This document shows positions 62,400 through 64,000 of a stretch of DNA of 64,000 nucleotides, one piece after another; positions within the stretch are counted from its first letter, which is position 1; every line of letters starts with the position of its first letter. The notes beneath the pieces were generated by a model, which saw only the letters and a list, made by a program, of their open reading frames with translations, made no database searches and was not told the origin of the DNA. A program made the translations under genes and the position numbers. The DNA is from Chitinophaga sp. sic0106 (GTDB taxonomy: Bacteria > Bacteroidota > Bacteroidia > Chitinophagales > Chitinophagaceae), in contig NZ_JAHUWJ010000007.1 in the NCBI RefSeq assembly GCF_019219075.1, positions 1-64,000 on the forward strand, given 5' to 3'.

Positions 62400-64000
62400 T
62401 CAGAATTTATAACTATACCCTACCCTTAACACCTGCGTTTCATAGTAATCAGTACTCACATAACGAAAGCCATTGCCGTTTACTTCTTTCTTATTCACCA
62501 GTGTATTCGCCACATCAGTTACGTTTGCAAACAGTTCTCCTCTGCCGTGTTGTATTCCTTTTTTAACACCCATATCGATGGAGAAACGGGCGTAGGTTTT
62601 ACCCTGGGGCACCAGGTCCGGTGCCTGGTAAATAGCTGTGAGCTGACCTTCCAGCGCATGCGGAAAATGAAAAGTGCCGTTCAGTTTCACATTCCCGGAA
62701 AACATGGATTGGCGTGGCGCGCTAAATGTATTTTCCACCGGGTACAGGTTCACCACTGTAAAGGCGTCCATGATATGCTGGTAGCCGTTCAGGTTCAATC
62801 CCAGTGTAGCCCATGGCGTTAGTTGGTGGGATAACAACATTTCCGTGCCGGTATTGTAACTCTTCCCTGCATTCTGGAAAATGTTATAGATCAGTGTGCT
62901 GCCAGGTACGGTGCTGGCTATACGTGTAATGGTGGCATCCATGCGTTTGTGATAGATGGAAGTACTAAGAAACCCTTTGCTCCAGTCGGTTTTATAGGCC
63001 AGCTCAAACGTATTGGTATACTGTGGCCGCAGGCCAGGGTTGCCTACTTTGATAATTTCAGCATCATCATATTTTGGGAATATGCGGATGTCTACTTCGT
63101 TGGGCCTGTCCACCCGGCGGTTATAAAACAGGGAGAACTTATTATCCTCATTGAGCTTGTAAGCCAGGCGCAGATTAGGGAATGGCTGCGTGTATTCGTA
63201 ACCGTCACTCTTATACGTAGGATGGTTTGGATTCACCTTATAATCGATTTTTACATATTCTACCCGCAGGCCGGCTTCTACTTCAACATGTTCTTTTTCC
63301 AGGATGTAGTTACCATAAACAGCCGGGATCACCTCGCTGTAATCGGCCCACCCGCCTGCGTTTACGTCCAGCGGGGAGTTTTCACCGGGCTTGAATTGCA
63401 TATTAACGGGGATGCTGCGTTTACGGAATTTCACACCAGTTTCAAAGCGGCCATAATGTAAAGGTTGTATGTAGTCGAGGTTAAAATCGGCTACGTGCTC
63501 GTCGGACAGCAGTTTGAAGGAGTCCAGGCCGATGAAGGCGGGCATGAAGTTGGTGAAGAAATATTTTTCATCTTCCCGGTGGAAGGTGTAGTTGAATCCG
63601 GCATTCAGCACCCGGCCTGGTTGCGCGAAGCGGTGTTGCCAGGCAGTGGAAGCGGTAAAAGTGGTTTTCATTTCATCTTCCAGAAACTGCCACAGGCGTA
63701 GGCGTTGCGACAAATCTTTATTAAAAAACGGCTCATCCCCGCGATCCAGGATGTGTTCGCGGGTGTACAGTGCGGACACCGAAAAGTTATCCTGGCTGCT
63801 GAGGTTCCAGTCTGCCCCGGCTTTGAGCGTACCTACGTTGGTGGTGCGGTTACGTTTGGTTTGTTGTTTTACAACGGTGCCATCTTCATAAAACCGGTCA
63901 ACAAATTCATTTTTGTTCAGTGTTTGGTTATACAGGTAATCCCCTTGCAGAAAGAAGTTTACTTTCCCTTTGCGATAATTGAGGCTGAGTGAAGGGTTTA
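62400..64000 (-). CDS. Outer-membrane beta-barrel / TonB-dependent receptor, 5' part outside the window
   Basis: The frame is open from the stop at 62400 to the window edge (534 codons), so the start and the N-terminal domains lie beyond 64000. What is visible is barrel sequence of the OMP_b-brl_3 type, with FSLFYNRRVDRPNE, PNLRLAYKLNEDN, NPGLRPQYTNTFELAYKTDW, and a C-terminal aromatic end (LRVGYSYKF). It resembles the receptor-like gene at 44-46 kb in architecture. The ligand is unknown. Confidence 0.85.
   Translation of the reverse strand, partial: NPSLSLNYRKGKVNFFLQGDYLYNQTLNKNEFVDRFYEDGTVVKQQTKRNRTTNVGTLKAGADWNLSSQDNFSVSALYTREHILDRGDEPFFNKDLSQRLRLWQFLEDEMKTTFTASTAWQHRFAQPGRVLNAGFNYTFHREDEKYFFTNFMPAFIGLDSFKLLSDEHVADFNLDYIQPLHYGRFETGVKFRKRSIPVNMQFKPGENSPLDVNAGGWADYSEVIPAVYGNYILEKEHVEVEAGLRVEYVKIDYKVNPNHPTYKSDGYEYTQPFPNLRLAYKLNEDNKFSLFYNRRVDRPNEVDIRIFPKYDDAEIIKVGNPGLRPQYTNTFELAYKTDWSKGFLSTSIYHKRMDATITRIASTVPGSTLIYNIFQNAGKSYNTGTEMLLSHQLTPWATLGLNLNGYQHIMDAFTVVNLYPVENTFSAPRQSMFSGNVKLNGTFHFPHALEGQLTAIYQAPDLVPQGKTYARFSIDMGVKKGIQHGRGELFANVTDVANTLVNKKEVNGNGFRYVSTDYYETQVLRVGYSYKF

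Overview
The window looks like a chromosomal segment of a Bacteroidota bacterium, most likely Chitinophaga or a close relative. Supporting signs are two SusC/SusD pairs, many TonB-dependent receptors with a carboxypeptidase-D-like N-terminal domain, GH115/GH51/GH2 glycosidases, promoter-like TAnnTTTG boxes, weak Shine-Dalgarno signals and moderate GC. No rRNA, tRNA, insertion sequence or CRISPR array was seen. The genus is inferred from gene content only.

Left part (1-16.1 kb). A UbiD-family decarboxylase faces a long leftward operon (14.2 to 2.1 kb): SusC, SusD, two paralogous DoxX-like membrane proteins, a cytochrome c, a Tat-exported molybdopterin sulfite dehydrogenase, a CrtI-like FAD oxidoreductase and a YeiH-type transporter. 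Several of these genes overlap. The set suggests outer-membrane import of a sulfur-containing substrate, oxidation of sulfite in the periplasm and export of sulfate. A secreted retropepsin-like protease and a small membrane protein follow.

RiPP region (16.2-26.0 kb). This is the most distinctive locus. A tight leftward operon encodes an FHA protein, a 1278-residue Ser/Thr kinase / degenerate cyclase / AAA ATPase / helical-repeat protein, a 116-residue precursor with a nitrile-hydratase-like leader and the C-terminal core CCCMCF, an unrecognised 235-residue protein, and a fused cyclodehydratase (leader-binding, E1-like and YcaO parts). It is a TOMM (thiazole/oxazole-modified peptide) system under apparent kinase/FHA control. 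No SagB-type dehydrogenase and no transporter lie in the window. Two orphan proteins, one with a phage tail-collar-like C-terminus, lie downstream.

Polysaccharide utilisation locus (26.2-39.8 kb). It holds a sugar dehydrogenase lipoprotein, a GH115 alpha-glucuronidase, a GH51 arabinofuranosidase, SusC/SusD and a GH2 enzyme, which suggests arabino-glucuronoxylan or a related hemicellulose as substrate. Three of its promoters carry a shared palindrome, ATTGTCA-N3-TGACAAT.

Mixed region (39.8-51.6 kb). A SUKH protein, a methyltransferase, an eCIS-core (DUF4157) protein with 99-bp tandem repeats, an acetyltransferase, an outer-membrane receptor divergent from a LytS/LytTR pair, an AraC regulator, a SnoaL-like protein, a YbaK deacylase, and a DUF2306 protein divergent from an HxlR regulator.

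Iron-type uptake region (51.7-64 kb). An OmpR/histidine-kinase pair is followed by DUF4856 and imelysin lipoproteins, an HTTM membrane protein and a TonB receptor, then a siderophore-receptor gene frameshifted in a T7 run, and a further receptor cut by the window end. Direct TTCAGA repeats at 11-bp steps lie before both the regulator gene and the DUF4856 gene, suggesting that this two-component system controls itself and the uptake operon.
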